64,000 bases of DNA from Cynocephalus volans (GCF_027409185.1 NC_084478.1:83187624-83251623), one strand, 5' to 3'. Shown: positions 44,352 to 56,455, counted from the stretch's first letter. Numbers and translations: made by a program. The notes: a model not told the origin generated them from the sequence alone.

Positions 44352-45439
44352 TGTTTTCTTGACTTTCTCCACATTTTCCTTTAGTTCCTTAAGCATCTTT
44401 AAGACAAATATTTTAAGCTTGTCTAGTAGATGTACCATCAGGCTTTTTTCAGGGACAGTTTCTGTTGGGTTTTTTTTTTCCTTTTAATGGGTTATAGGTT
44501 CCTGTTTCTTTGTATGCCTTGTGATATTATTTCGTTAAAAACTGGACATTTAAATCTAATAATGTAGTGACTCTGGAAATTAGATTTTCCCACTTCCCCA
44601 GGGTTTTCTGTTTTATGTTCTTGATTTTTATTTTTTCCTAATTGTTTTAGGCTGTCTCCATGCCAAGGATTGGCCTGAGGTGTAAACTTAAGGTCTTCTT
44701 ACATCTTTTCTGAGTCTGTGCCTTTCCCTGGGTATGTAAAATCACTTTCTAATTTTCTCTGTGTATGCAATAGCTTTTGAATGTCCTGATCTTTTAAAAA
44801 ATTTGTGTCTGTTTTCCTTTCCTCTTCTTTTTTTCATTCTTTTTGTTTTTCATATGAGATGAGGAATGTGCCAACATTGTAACAAGGTTTGAGGGAAGCA
44901 CATCTCACACAATTGCATGTAAACCCAATCATGCTTATGAATGTGAAAAAGATCTAAATGTCATCATCTTTAATGTCTGGATCCCAAAAGGGGAAAAAGA
45001 GAAAAATGAAGGGGACAGAAAAGGGTGCCAGCCATTTAAACTCCCTGGAAGTTAGTTTAGCCACAGTGGGAAGAGCATGCAGCTACAGGAGGAGGGCCAA
45101 CAAAGATGTTCACCCGTCTCTTTATCTGCACCTCTGTAATCAGAAGTTGTAATCACAACCAGAGAGCATGGATCCCTGATATTTGGAGACCAGAGTTCAT
45201 TTTTGCCCATTTTAACTCCTGCGAGCTGTGTGCAGGTTGGTCCAGGAACATGTGCTCAGCTGCCTGCCATGAGGCCAGGGATGTGGGATGAGTAGCCACT
45301 AGTGTGCTAAGAGTTAAAATGGACTAGAATTAACTGAATTTTACTGTCCAAGCTTTTCCATGGAAATTCAAAGCCTTAAATAGACTCCAGAGTTAGAAAA
45401 TAGTTATATCAAACAGGATGCCACTGTAATTGTCCAGAT

Positions 45440-46512
45440 GGGGAGACAGATTCCTGGGGTTTCCTATTCTATCATTTTCCCAGAATCCTCCTCCTCATGA
45501 GAATTAGAGGCTTATCCTCTCCCAAACATAAGATCAGCCCAAGAAGCAGAACTCATAGCTCTTGCTCAAACTTTTAAGTTAGCCACCAATCTTAAAGTAA
45601 ATATCTATACTTACAGTAAATATGCATTTGGGGTCTGTCATACTGTGTGACAAATGTGGAAAAACAGAGGCTTTCTAACATCAATGGGAACTACAATATC
45701 ACATGGTAAACTAATTGCTGATTTATTAGCCATCTTAACTTCTCCAACAGATTTCTGTAATTCATTGTAGAGTTCATACCAAACAACAAGATGAAATATC
45801 TAAAGAAGATGAATTTGTACACCAAGCCATGAGAAAAGCTACCAAAGTTTTGATTGCGGAAATTGAAGCCCTGTTACTTCTATACAAGGACTTGTATTCA
45901 CAATTTAAGGAATGTGCAACTCCACAAGGTTTAGAAAATTGGAAACCAAGGGGGCTTAAGAACACCATAGGAATATGGGAATCATAAAAATAGGATTATT
46001 CCCATACCTCAGCTGTTGCATGCTTGGATGGCTTTTTCATGCCACCAACAAATTCTTTTAAACAAAAGGAATATACTGAACACCTTGGAATCTTACAGCA
46101 CTTGGAATAAGTATCAAATAATTCAGGATATAATACAAAGTTGTGCTGTTTGTCAGAAGTTACTTATAGGGAACACCTAAGTTAAGTCAAGGAAGCCTAT
46201 GAGGGCAATGTTACCTGGGATCCGGTAGCAATAGACTTTTTAGAGCTTCTGCCCTCAGAAAGTAAAAGGTATTGATTGGTAATTTGTCTGAATTGCCCAA
46301 AGCATTCCTATCAGCTAATGCAGATGCTCAAATAGTGATAAAGGCATTTGAATTATATCATCTCAATCTTTGGAATTCCTAAATATCTGGAAACTAAGAG
46401 AAGCCATTTCATTTCCATGGTGACTTAAGAGCTCTGTAAAAATGCCAATAATTTACAACCCTTCTTATAATCTCCAATCTTCTGGACAAGAGGAATGAAT
46501 GAACCACATGAA
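45440..46512 (+). pseudogene. pol: Class I ERV pol remnant (RNase H and integrase)
   Basis: Plus-strand translation shows an RNase H end ('AQEAELIALAQTFKLA', then 'VNIYTYSKYAFGVCHT', where Asp of the TDS motif is lost). Integrase fragments include an 'NADAQIVIKAFE' helix and a 'FGIPKYLET' like site. Multiple stops. Cut at 46,512 by an L1 3' end. Not the same copy as the pol at 5.1-7.96 kb. Confidence 0.75.
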
Positions 46513-46665
46513 AAATGATTACATTGTATAATGTTGAATATACTAATTATCCTGATTTGAGCATCACATATTGCAAATGGGTATTGATATTCAACTCTGT
46601 ATGCCACAGATATGTACAATCAACTATGTTAAAATTAAAAACAAAAATTAAAGTTCTGCATATAT
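46513..46665 (+). repeat. L1 3' end fragment
   Basis: Matches the tail of the L1 at 61,900-62,030 ('tatcctgatttga.catcacatattg', 'caactatgttaaaattaaaaa'). Confidence 0.7.
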
Positions 46666-46805
46666 TACTGAACCAACCTAGTAGCGCAATGGATAGAAAG
46701 GAGAAAAATCATTTACCCAAAAAAACATGTCCAGCTGTCCAAATGGTGGTGATGTTTTCAGCTTGAAATAGTAAGATGATAGTGACCTTGATATAGCATA
46801 AATTT

Positions 46806-47183
46806 GTGTGTCCTCTCATGTGCAATTCCTATAAACCCAGCTTGGTTCTTCCCCAATGTCTCCTCTTGGTGTTGTACTTGTTTTTATTACCAGTTTTCAT
46901 CCACATCTATTGGGGGATGGAACAATTGATTTTGCTTTTGTTTCTTGGCCAGGATTGTGAAAGTCTCATGAGAAGACATGGTGAGGAATGCAATCAGATA
47001 CAATACTTAAAGAATTTGCTGTTTCTTTGGCCTCACTACACTATTGTGTGGCCAGACCCTGTAAAAATCCCCCTGAGGCGGTATGCCATTGATATTGACC
47101 AGAAAACAGTATCTACATCAAAGTGTTTCAATGACCAGGAAACAAAGTCTACATCAAAGTGTTCCAACAATAAACTGTATTGA
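46806..47183 (+). pseudogene. Env-like or 3' ERV open frame, not identified
   Basis: A 125-codon frame between pol and an LTR. Residues about 10-37 are strongly hydrophobic, like a signal peptide or anchor. The following part has three cysteines and aromatic residues, and the end has an imperfect duplication of about 14 residues (S-T-S-K-C-x-N). Position suggests the beginning of an env frame, but no furin site, fusion peptide or known motif is visible. Confidence 0.35.
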
Positions 47184-47741
47184 CACCATTACATAAATAA
47201 GCTAAAAATGGCCCTTATATTGTTACTTCTTCACAGCAGGCTAGAACCATTAGCTCAAAAGCCTACAGGCACCAAACTGAAATTTTTATACATTCAATTG
47301 TTTTAAACATAGAGCAACAAGCAGATTGTTATCCACTTAGAGACAGCTTGCTTTACTTACTCCACAAAACTATACCCAACATCTGCTAGACATAGATAAG
47401 ACAAACCCTGTACGTATTAAAGAAAAACCCAAAACAAACCAAGTTGATGCTTGATATTTTATGCTCTCTGACCCAGAGACTTCTCATCTTGGTGCTGAAT
47501 GACATCACCTAGGCAAATAAGCCCGACTCTTCGATTCACCTCTCTCCTGGGAGTTCCCTTGTCATCTTCCCTTTCTGGTGCTGACCTGGTACATCTGTCT
47601 CTGGATGATCACCTGCTGTGAGGAACTCTCCCTCCCAAGCAAACCTATCCAAGTGCCGCTCAAATAAAGTTCCTTATGTGCTACTGCCATCTCGTGGTCA
47701 TGTCTTTTTTTGATGAGCCTCAAAATACTAGCACTCACTAC
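47184..47741 (+). mobile_element. ERV LTR
   Basis: Starts near TGACACCATTAC and ends near CTCACTACA. AATAAA lies at about 47,663, with a C/T-rich region before it. It follows the pol and env-like remnants, so it is probably their 3' LTR; it could also be the 5' LTR of the downstream ERVL. Confidence 0.5.
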
Positions 47742-47744
47742 AAG

Positions 47745-50140
47745 TGAGTTCTATAGGATTCTGGTTATGATCAAGCAGTTGGCATAAGATCGACCTCATC
47801 AGTAGGATAGTCAATTGGCAAATTGATCCTGGAAGGCCTTAAGTAATTGGGACTCAAAATTTAGAATACCTTTGCATCAGTTTGGCATTGTACCACTCTT
47901 TGCTATACTTCATTCTGTATTTTTTGTGGCCTCCTCCTGTACTTCATTAGCCTGGCCAAGTTATAGCACCAGTATTTGAGTGAATACACACCATTAGAAC
48001 TGACTTTTGGGGTCAGAGATGTTCAGCTGCCTGGGAAAGATCAGCCAACCCATCTGGGTCCCTCACTAGGCAGGTGCTAGATGTAAGAACCATGGTCCTG
48101 AATAGGAAAAGGGGAAGAGTGTATGATTCTGGACCAATGGTGGGCTGCTCCAATTCCATAACAGACTGTAGTGGGAGGAGCTCCCCCTAGCTGGGCTGAT
48201 GCTGTGGGGTAATCTGAGACAAGAGGACGTCCTTGTCCTTGGGGAACACTATGGCAGGCAAAGGAGCTGATAAGGCAGAGACATCAGATTGAGGTTGGTC
48301 TTGTAAGCACAGATGGGGGAGATACCTTTGCAAATAGCTCGCATGTTCGTGGGGTTGTGACGCAGTCAATTATGCCATTGTAGATGTTGTCATTCTATCC
48401 TTCCCTGGAAAGATATCAAGATCCCATCCATAGGCTTAGCCAGCTAAAGCATTTCTTAAAGTGACTAAAGACAAGGAAATTTATACCCCTACTTCTCCCA
48501 GAACTCCAAAGGAGGTCACTGTCCTGCTGAACAGGTACTCCAAAACTTAAGATGCATGCTGGACCTTGTACTAGTCAGCTTCTCATCAGCATGCCACCTG
48601 GAGAGAAGGTAGGAGCCCAAACTCCTAAGGAGAAGAAAGACTAAAGGGAAGGCCCTAGGGAGGAGGACTGGTGCCCTCTAGAAGAAAAGGAAGCATGGCG
48701 TCACCACAATAGTGACTGGGATAATTTTCCCTCTGCTTTGCTGGTAACCACTCTCAAAGTATTACAGAGAGAAAAGACTAAAGGAAAGCCCCAAGAAGGA
48801 GGCACTATTCTTACTTGGTGGAGAAGACACATCCTCTCTCTCACCCTGAGGCCCAGTCTCTCCTTAGGGATCTAGCCCAGAAATCAACTGAAAAAGGGGC
48901 TGCCTAGCTATATAGAATATACCTGGTAAGGAGCTAGCTCCATCTAAAGGGGGCCAACATTAAACAATTGGCTGCCATAGTATAAGATGGAAAAATGGTG
49001 TTCCTATTAAAGGATCCTGTACAATACATGTGGAAGGTTGTACTTACCCCCAGAGGAGGCTTTGGACCCTGATTCAAATATACCTTGTTGATGTGGATTT
49101 TTATGGCTTGGAAGGCTTCCCATGCTATATTAGACCTTATAATAGCCTGGGCTAACTGTCAACGGAAAATGTTAGCCAGGGCTAACAATCTCTTCCACCT
49201 GTTGGAGATGTTGGAGAGGGCTTATCATGCAACACATTATGTGTGGCATGTTGACTTGGGAAGTCTAGAGGAGGTTGAATTGAGTCCTGAATCCACCTAG
49301 TTGTTTTTCAGGAGGGCTCCTGACAAATACGAGTACATGTCCTCTTTACTGGCTATGATGACTAATGCTAAAACGTTAAAGAGGCCATAGATGCCCTGGG
49401 TTTAATAGAAACTCATGAAAGACAAACTCAGAGCCAAGTGCTGCTTGTTAATTCAACAAACAATACTCCACCTGGCCTAAACACAAAATTACTATCGAGA
49501 GCAAGGTCACCTCCCTCTTAGGCCAAACAAACCACCTACAGGCAGAGCCCTGCTTAAAAGTGAACCCTGAGATGAACAACAGAGGTTATAATGAACCCTA
49601 AAGGACAAGAAGGTCACAAATTGGATGTGTTGTGAGGTTGTCACCCAGGAAAGGAACCAAACACTTAGTTAAGAATTTTAACAGAGTCTTTATTAGCCAG
49701 CTGGTGACTGCCTCCCCAGGTATTTTGGTGGGAGAGCAGCCCCGAGGCTTGGTCTTGTGGAGTTTATAAAGGCAAAAACCACATTCCGTTGGCACACGGG
49801 TTCGTACAGGTACAAAAAACAAGCTAGGTCTCTAGGTTACAGGTGCAGAAGGCAAGCTAGGTCACAGAAGTCAAAGTGAGCAGTTAAAGCAATCAAGCAT
49901 AAAAATTTTCATTGTGTATGGTTTGTTTCTATGCAATGGTTTCTGTTTTCAACGGTTTCTCACGCAGTGGGGGTTTAGTCTGTTATAGTTCCCGTTTCTA
50001 TGAGAAGGTCAATGGTTTCTCATGTGGAGGGGATTTAGCCTGTGTCTACCTAAGATGGTGTTGGTAATGTTCAGGGTTCTCTGTTATAGATATCTATGGT
50101 AAATTGGTCAACAATTACAATACTTACTAGAGTTAGATTA
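47745..50140 (+). pseudogene. Probable ERVL gag region
   Basis: Decayed sequence preceding the ERVL protease and RT in the same orientation, with only short frames (49,085-49,300 is the longest, 71 codons). No zinc knuckle or homology region can be read; the gag call is positional. A solo LTR interrupts it at about 49,628-50,112. Confidence 0.4.
49628..50112 (-). mobile_element. Solo LTR nested in the ERVL
   Basis: About 485 bp, TGTTGTGAGG to GTCAACA on the plus strand. Minus-strand AATAAAGAC near 49,691 and a TATAAA-type motif near 49,765. Contains tandemly related 'aatggtttct' motifs. Target duplication not resolved. Confidence 0.6.
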
Positions 50141-50389
50141 CAACCTATTGCAGGCTTCCCTGTTGAAGGCAGTTTTACCTTCCATACTTGTTCCTGATCT
50201 CTGTCAGTGGCAAGGACCCACTCCCACAAAGGGATCCAGTGGTCATGGAAGTGGGCCGCTTCTGGCAGAAAATTATCCTTTTATCACATTAACTGTGGTT
50301 TGGGCTCCAAAAAGTAAACAAAGTTGGCTGACTCTGTTGGACATGGATACCCAAATCTCCCTAATCCAAAAAAAAAGTGCTCATGTCTT

Positions 50390-50530
50390 TTTTTTTTTTT
50401 TTTTTAAATTTTATTTTGTCGATATACATTGTGGCTGATTATTGCTCCCCATCACCAAAACCTCCCTCCCTCCTCCCTTCCCCCCTCCCCCCCAACAGTG
50501 TCCTTTCTGTTTGCTTGTCGTATCAACTTC
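50390..50530 (-). mobile_element. 141-bp L1 3' end with 19-bp target duplication
   Basis: The reverse complement is the L1 terminal G-rich tract, a short 3' UTR end and an A-tail. AAAAAAGTGCTCATGTCTT occurs exactly at 50,371-50,389 and 50,531-50,549. An extremely 5'-truncated L1 insertion in the ERVL protease/RT region. Confidence 0.9.
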
Positions 50531-51728
50531 AAAAAAGTGCTCATGTCTTAAAGGGACCCCCCCACACACACAGTGAGCAGCTTTGATGGAGGATTAATTA
50601 TAGGAGAAATTACTAGTTAACTACTGAAATTGCTAAAGATGTTTCTGTCCTAGTTGTTCTCCATCCCCCACCCCCAGACTATCTCTTTTCCCATTAACAG
50701 AATGGGCCTCCTCAGTCAGCAGGTCACCTCATGGAACAAGCCTAAGGCTTTTACACGACTGGTGTGCACTGCCCAGTGGGAACCAGTTAACCTTCCCCGA
50801 TTAGTGTAGAAGGTAAATACACCACAGTACTGTTTAAGGTAAGGCACTGAAGGATTACAGACACTCATAGCTGACTTAATTAAAGAACGGGTATTTATTC
50901 TTGCTATCTCACCTTTCAATTCATCTATATGGCCTGTGCTCAAAGCCACTACTGAGTGGAGGCTAACTATAGACTAAAGAAAGTTAACAAAACTGTTCTT
51001 TTTATTAGAGCACCCCTACCAAATGTTGTTGCCTTAGGGATGCCATTCAAAACAATATAAATAAATGGTTTGTAGTTATAGACTTGGCTAACATGTTCTA
51101 TTCAGTAAAAATTTCACAGAAGAGTCAATTACAACTCACCTCCACTTTTGAGGATCAACAGAACACCTTTACTTAGTTGCCCATGGCAAATTTAAATAGC
51201 CCCGTGATTGCACATAGTCTTTGCAAACAGAACCTAAATGCCTGTCCTGCACTTTCACTAGCAACTTGGCTTTGGCATTATATAGATGGCATTCTCTTCA
51301 CTGGACCTGACCAAGACTCTGTCTTACAGGCCATTACAACTGTGGGTAGATAACTCACTAAGAGGGGATGGGCAACTGCCGTGCATAAGGTACAAGGCTT
51401 CTCACAGACTTAAATTTGGGGGCTATATTTGGAACTTAAAAAGGCAAACTATTCCAAATCTGATAAAAGACAAGCACTTAGTGCTCCAACCTCCCACATT
51501 GGTAAAGGAGGCCTAACATTTGGTAGGAATGTTTGGATTTTGGTTCCAACACATTCCTCACTTCCAATATTTGCTGGTCCCTATATATTGAGAAGTCCAT
51601 AAATCTTTCATTTTTTTCAGTGGGGACTTGAGCAACAACAGGCACTAGATAAACTGAAGAAGGCTATTACTTTGGCAGTCCTGCTAGTGCCCTGAGGACA
51701 GGACTTACAATTAGAAATTTCAACCACG

Positions 51729-52071
51729 TCTTAGTCCATTTTGTGCTGCTATAACAGAACACCAGAGACTGGGCAATATATAAAGAAAAGAAATTTATTT
51801 TTCACAGTTCTGGAGGCTGAGAAGTCTAAGACTGAGGGGCCCACATCTCATGAGGGCCTTCTTGTGGCATCATGGAAGGCATCATATGGCTAGAGAGCAC
51901 ACAGATGGGAAAATGGGGCAGAACTCATCCTTTTGTAAGGAACATACTCCTGTGATAACATCATTAATCCATTCACCTAATTCAATCTTAAAGGTTTCAT
52001 CTCTCAACTCTGTAGCATTGGGATTAAGTTTCTATCACACGAACCGTGTGAGACACATTCAAACCATGGCA
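51729..52071 (-). mobile_element. MaLR LTR in ERVL pol
   Basis: Starts 'gtcttagtccattttgtgctgctataacagaacacc' on the plus strand and ends 'attcaaaccatggca', a minus-strand MST/MLT-type LTR. Its left TG is mutated. Confidence 0.8.
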
Positions 52072-53006
52072 GGCCACTCCAAGATTTACTTCCTGGAGCT
52101 TCTGGGCCAAATAAACAGGTAAATGCCTATGCATGGGATTTTGGTGTACACAGCTCCCAGCCTCGGCCCAAAGTTATTCACCACTAGGGAGGCAACTCCT
52201 GGCAGTGTACTGTCACTTATTAAAACTGAAGTCCTTACTGGGCCAGTCAATTACCCTATGGATTGAGATTCCTAGTATGCCCTGGGTAGTGAGAAAAGCT
52301 CCCTGTAAAGTTGGATCAGTAATAGAAATCTCCTTATTAAAATGGAAATGGTATTTGCAAGACAGAGATAAACCTGGCCATATTAGAGTGTCACAACTCC
52401 ATGATAATCACAAACCTTGCCACTGAGGTTAACTTGCCAAAATCCCCAGAAGTGCCTTCCCCTCTTGCTCAGTGAGGAGTGAAGAAAGCATGGTCAACAA
52501 ACAAGAGAACAAGAAAATGATGGTCTGTCTTCACTGATAAAGTAAGCATGATGTACAAGGGAGCCAGACAATGGACAGCCACGGCCTATCACCCCTACTC
52601 AAATATTCTGATTTGCATGAGGGAGATAGACAAAATGCCCAGGGGGCTGAACTGCATGTAATACTCTGAGCAATAGACTATGCCCTTGACAAACATTTTC
52701 TTAAGTTTATTATTTTCACTGACTCCTGGTTGATGGCTAATGGACTAACTTGGTCAGGACTCTGGCAAAATCACGGCTGGAAAACACAAGGTCAAGACAT
52801 TTGCAGTGAAGAGATATGGGAAAAAATTGCCACATTAGCTCCCTCTTTGCCCATCTTGGTGCACCATACTTTGGCTAATACCAAACAAAACACAGAGAAG
52901 TCATGATAAAATACCAAAGCTGACAAACTAATGAGATCATCAAAACAGGTAAGCCTCTGAGGAGGTAGAGTCCCCAGAACTGTTGGATGAGCCTTTTGCC
53001 AGGCAC

Positions 53007-53651
53007 TGTATTAGTCAGTTTACTGTTGCTTATGACATAATACCTGAAACTGGGTAATTTATAAAGAAATAGAATTTATTTCTTACAATTCTAGAAGTTG
53101 GGGAGTCCAAGGTCCGGGGAGCACAGCACATCTGGTGAGGGGCTTCTTATTGGTAGGAACTTTCTACAAGTCCTGTGGTGACACAGGCACATGGTGAGAA
53201 TGGCAAGAGTGTTAATGTGCTCACCTGCTTTTCTTATAAAGTCACAGGTCCACATCCATGATAATCCATTAAACCATTAGCCATTAATTTGTTAACCATT
53301 AATACATTTGTTAACCATACATTTTTTAACCATTGATGGACTCCTTGTACTGAGTGTTCCCCCAAAACTTAGCCCCCACTGTGACAGTGTTAAGACATAG
53401 GGGAAATCCTATTATGGTAATTGAAGGGTGGAGCCTTGAAGAGCTGATTAGATTGTAGGAGCATGTCATAGTGAATGGATGTATTTATGTTATAAGTGAC
53501 AGCAATGGACTAATACAATGGGTTAATCCATTCATGAGAACATAGTCCTCATGATCCAACCACTCTTAAAGGCCTCACCTTTCAGCACCGCTGCACTGGG
53601 AATCAAGCTTCTACATGGTCTTTGGAGGGGACAAGCATTCAACCCACATCA
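53007..53651 (-). mobile_element. MaLR LTR in ERVL pol, itself interrupted
   Basis: Starts TGTATTAGTCAGTTTACTG and ends AACCCACATCA on the plus strand. The middle (about 53,338-53,516) is replaced by another LTR fragment. It separates RNase H from integrase. Confidence 0.75.
53338..53516 (+). mobile_element. Short MLT-like LTR derivative
   Basis: Similar at its start to 53,746 onward ('gttcccccaaaacttagcccccactg') and ends 'caatggactaataca'. Lacks the middle of the LTR. Flanks contain ATGG on both sides. Confidence 0.6.
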
Positions 53652-53745
53652 GTACCCTGACAGTCAAGGCCTTTGGGCTTCATGGGATTATGAAAATGAA
53701 TTGTTAATGTAGGAGTCAACCCAGTAAACAAACATTTACACAAAG

Positions 53746-54130
53746 TGTCTTTGGTTGAATGTCCCCCCAATATGCAATCCCCACTGTAACTATTGAGGGT
53801 GAGAAATCCTATCAGGATAATTGAAAGGTGGGGCCTTGAAGAGGTGATTAGATTATAGGACCATGCTGAAGTGAACAGATTAAAAATGGTGGGGAGGCAT
53901 GGTTCTGAGGGCTTTAAAAGGAGAGTGCATTAGAGGTTAGTCTTTCTCTGCTCCACCATTTTCACAATGTGATATGCTGTCATCACTGTCACCACCACCA
54001 AGGCTCTCACCATGTGTTCCCTGGACTTTGGACTTCCCAGCCTTTGAACTGTAAGCAATAAATATTGTTTTCTTTATAAATTACCCAGTTCTGTGTATTT
54101 TGTTATAAGCAACAGAAATGGACAAATACA
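53746..54130 (+). mobile_element. MLT-like solo LTR
   Basis: Starts TGTCTTTGGTTGAATG and ends GGACAAATACA. AATAAA near 54,058 and the conserved 'tttataaattacccagt' stretch. Flanks CAAAG and TAAAG are a near-perfect 5-bp duplication. Confidence 0.8.
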
Positions 54131-54535
54131 TAAAGCCATCAGGGACTGTACCACATGCCAGAAATGTAGACACTGGAGAAATTTATAGAAGAGAAAGGCT
54201 ACATTAGAACTGGAAAATTGACTTCATTGGGCCTCTTTCTGCACCAGCAGAAGCTGCAAAATATGCCTTACCAATACATAGTAGGCCTTCTATTGGCTTA
54301 CGCGTGTAAGGCACCAACCTTTCCGAATGTTATTGGGTGGTTAACAAAACAGCTTTTACAGACTTTCGGAGTGCCACAAGTTATACATTGAGATCAAGGC
54401 TACCACTACACTTCAAAGCAAATGCAACAATGGGCTTTACAAAATAACATTGCTTGAGCTTTTCACTTGCCATATTGTCCTACAGCAGTAAATATCACAG
54501 AAAGATGTAATGGGTTTTTAAAACAAGGGCTATTG

Positions 54536-54709
54536 GGCCAGCCCTGTGGCTTACTCCGGAGAGTGTGGCGCTGATAGCGCCGAGGCCGTGGGTTTGGATC
54601 CTATATAGGATGGCCAGTTGAGGCTGAGCGTGGTGCTGCCAACACCGAGCCAGGGGTTAAGATCCCCTTACTGGTCACACACAAAAATAAAATAAAATAA
54701 AATAAAAAT
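54536..54709 (+). mobile_element. Dimeric tRNA-Ile SINE (CYN-type)
   Basis: Two tRNA-like units with B boxes GGTTTGGATCC and GGGTTAAGATCCCC and an (AAAAT)n tail. Exact target duplication AAAACAAGGGCTATTG at 54,520-54,535 and 54,710-54,725. Inserted in the ERVL integrase. Confidence 0.9.
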
Positions 54710-54930
54710 AAAACAAGGGCTATTGAGAGAACTTGGAGGACAGTGGTCCCACAAATAGTCAAAAATACTGTCCATAGTCCTAATTACATTAAATTCACAC
54801 CCCCTATGGCACAACTACACCATATTTAAATTCACAACAAACCAGGAGACCACCAACAGAGATGCTGCAACCTCTGCTGTTGTATACACCACACCAGACA
54901 TAACACAATTAACAATTTTGGCAGATATGG

Positions 54931-55195
54931 GAGCCCCGACAAAACCGTCTACAGAAAAGAAACATTCATCTGATACTTTCAATTTTCCTTTCTCCCTTAT
55001 AGAAAATCCAGAGCCTAGCCACTTCCTCTTCAATCTCTTCAATCCTGACGAGAACCTGAGGTGAACCACCAACTTTGGAATCATCCTCAGCCTGTGTCTG
55101 CTCATCATCTAGCATAAGTGAAGCAAACCACCCACTGCTATCTGGAGAGAGAGAGAGGGGTGCGGGGGGAGACATTCTCATCTGTCACCCACATA
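54931..55195 (+). pseudogene. ERVL sequence downstream of integrase
   Basis: Continues the element up to the solo LTR at 55,201. No domain recognised; in some ERVL a dUTPase lies here, but I cannot see its motifs. Opposite-strand frames of 71-97 codons are judged incidental. Confidence 0.35.
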
Positions 55196-55200
55196 CTTTG

Positions 55201-55611
55201 TGTATTAGTCCGTTTTTGTGTTGCTATAATAGAATACCTGAAACTGGGTAATTTATAAAGAAAAGAGGTTTATTTGGCTCACAATTCTGGGACAGCTGCA
55301 TCTGGTGCAGGCCTCAGGCTGCTTCTACTTATGGCAGAAAGCAGCAGACAGCCAGTGAGCACAAGATCTCATGGAGAGAGGAAGCAAGGGGGGCAAGAAG
55401 GGCCAGGGTCCTTTAAACAACCAGCTTTTGAGGAAACTAATAACAGCAAGAACTCATTCACTACCCCCTTCCCCCCCACCCCGGGAGGGTATTAATCTAT
55501 TCATGAGGGATCCACCCCCTTTGACCCAAACAGCTCTCAACACTGCCACGTGCCTCACTGGGGATCAGATTTCGATATGAGCTATTTCAACAACATATCC
55601 AAACTGTATCA
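55201..55611 (-). mobile_element. Solo MaLR LTR with perfect 5-bp target duplication
   Basis: 411 bp, TGTATTAGTCC to GTATCA on the plus strand. CTTTG occurs at 55,196-55,200 and 55,612-55,616. Carries the variant 'ttgttgaaatagctcat' in reverse complement, shared with 42,317. Confidence 0.9.
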
Positions 55612-55936
55612 CTTTGCTCCTCTAAAGGCACTGTGTAACAAATCTGGGTCTGTTTCTAACACTCAGGAGGTGGAGCTAATTGCCCCTGGGCAATAACAGG
55701 GTACAATCAGATCCACTACTATTGGTCACAGATGACTTCTGACTTTAACCCCTACTCTGTGCTGTACCTCTTCCTGCCTGAGAAGTTCTTGTCCTCACTA
55801 GTGTTAACTACACATCCATTGGTGGATCACTTTAGCATGCCACATGCATATCACACGGAGACACACAACACTGGTCACACTGGGGACAATGAGAACCACT
55901 CTACTCATTATTCAGATTTGTCAGTGCTACTAACAT
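55612..55936 (+). pseudogene. ERVL 3' segment duplicated at 41,986-42,316
   Basis: Joined to 55,195 before the LTR insertion, as the target duplication shows. A 68-codon frame (55,732-55,938) is open but has no domain. Its inverted relative at 42 kb ends at the same point next to an LTR. Confidence 0.7.
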
Positions 55937-56446
55937 GACCACAGATATCAACACTGAGGCTAGCACTCTACCTCCCATGTCTACTACTGCTAGCTATATC
56001 CCTCCCAGCTAAGGTAGACTCTGTAATACTGCTGATGACTCATAGGTGCTTTCTAAGCCAATTTTTACTTCAAATCAAATGAAACTCACTATTATTAGTT
56101 AGTGCAATCAGGCAAATAGAGCAATGCACCACTATCTATCAAGTCTCATTTAAGGAATGCCCAGAGATAGTATGCACCCAATATTACAACAAAAATGTTC
56201 GTGATTGTTGTAATCAAATTAAAAACATTGTAATCCAGAATAAACACCAACAACCCCCCCCCCCAGGATTACAGAGATGAAATTATAACTCCTACCAATC
56301 ACTTGGATGATGATAAACGTTAACCCTGCCAACAACGTACACCCTTACAACTATTGGTCTGTTTTCCTATTAATTATAATGATTTCTCTCCTCATCCAGT
56401 ACAAGCCCCATTTATTGAGATGGAAAGAAATTGGCACTTTACCATG
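55937..56446 (+). pseudogene. Env-like degenerate frame at the 3' end of the ERVL
   Basis: One frame from about 55,937 to 56,277 has a single internal TGA in about 113 codons. It begins with a hydrophobic signal-peptide-like run (L-A-L-Y-L-P-C-L-L-L-L-A-I-S-L-P-A), then, after the stop, a cysteine-bearing segment with C-x10-C-x4-C and a later C-C pair. After a break, 56,308-56,446 encodes an NP-rich linker, a hydrophobic anchor of about 16 residues (W-S-V-F-L-L-I-I-M-I-S-L-L-I), a short basic tail and a stop. The order recalls a very small membrane glycoprotein. ERV-L elements that I know lack env. Confidence 0.4.
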
Positions 56447-56455
56447 AACTTCATC

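Larger units (their letters stand above)
43045..45300 (-). mobile_element. Old L1 (L1M type), 5' half
   Basis: On the minus strand: 5' UTR-like sequence (about 44,370-45,300), ORF1 (about 43,600-44,150) and ORF2-proximal sequence toward 43,045. Low-complexity tracts and stops throughout; a SINE is nested at 44,226-44,351. Confidence 0.65.
50145..54930 (+). pseudogene. pol: ERVL (class III) pol remnant
   Basis: Protease-like segment at 50,300-50,370 (L-L-D-M-D-T, catalytic D-T-G lost). RT at 50,880-51,330 with 'VVIDLANMFYS' and an active-site box Y-I-D-G at 51,279-51,290, the second catalytic Asp replaced by Gly. Connection domain at 52,133-52,426. RNase H at 52,700-52,870 with F-T-D-S-W. Integrase at 54,135-54,930 with 'DQGYHYTSKQMQQWA' and 'FHLPYCPTA'. 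These motifs are of the ERV-L type. Interrupted by an L1 scrap, four MaLR-type LTR insertions and a SINE. Confidence 0.8.

Noticed and set aside
47184-56446. A single intact ERVL provirus with both LTRs
   Set aside because: The LTR at 47,184-47,741 has no matching partner at the 3' end, so the boundaries of the ERVL remain unknown.
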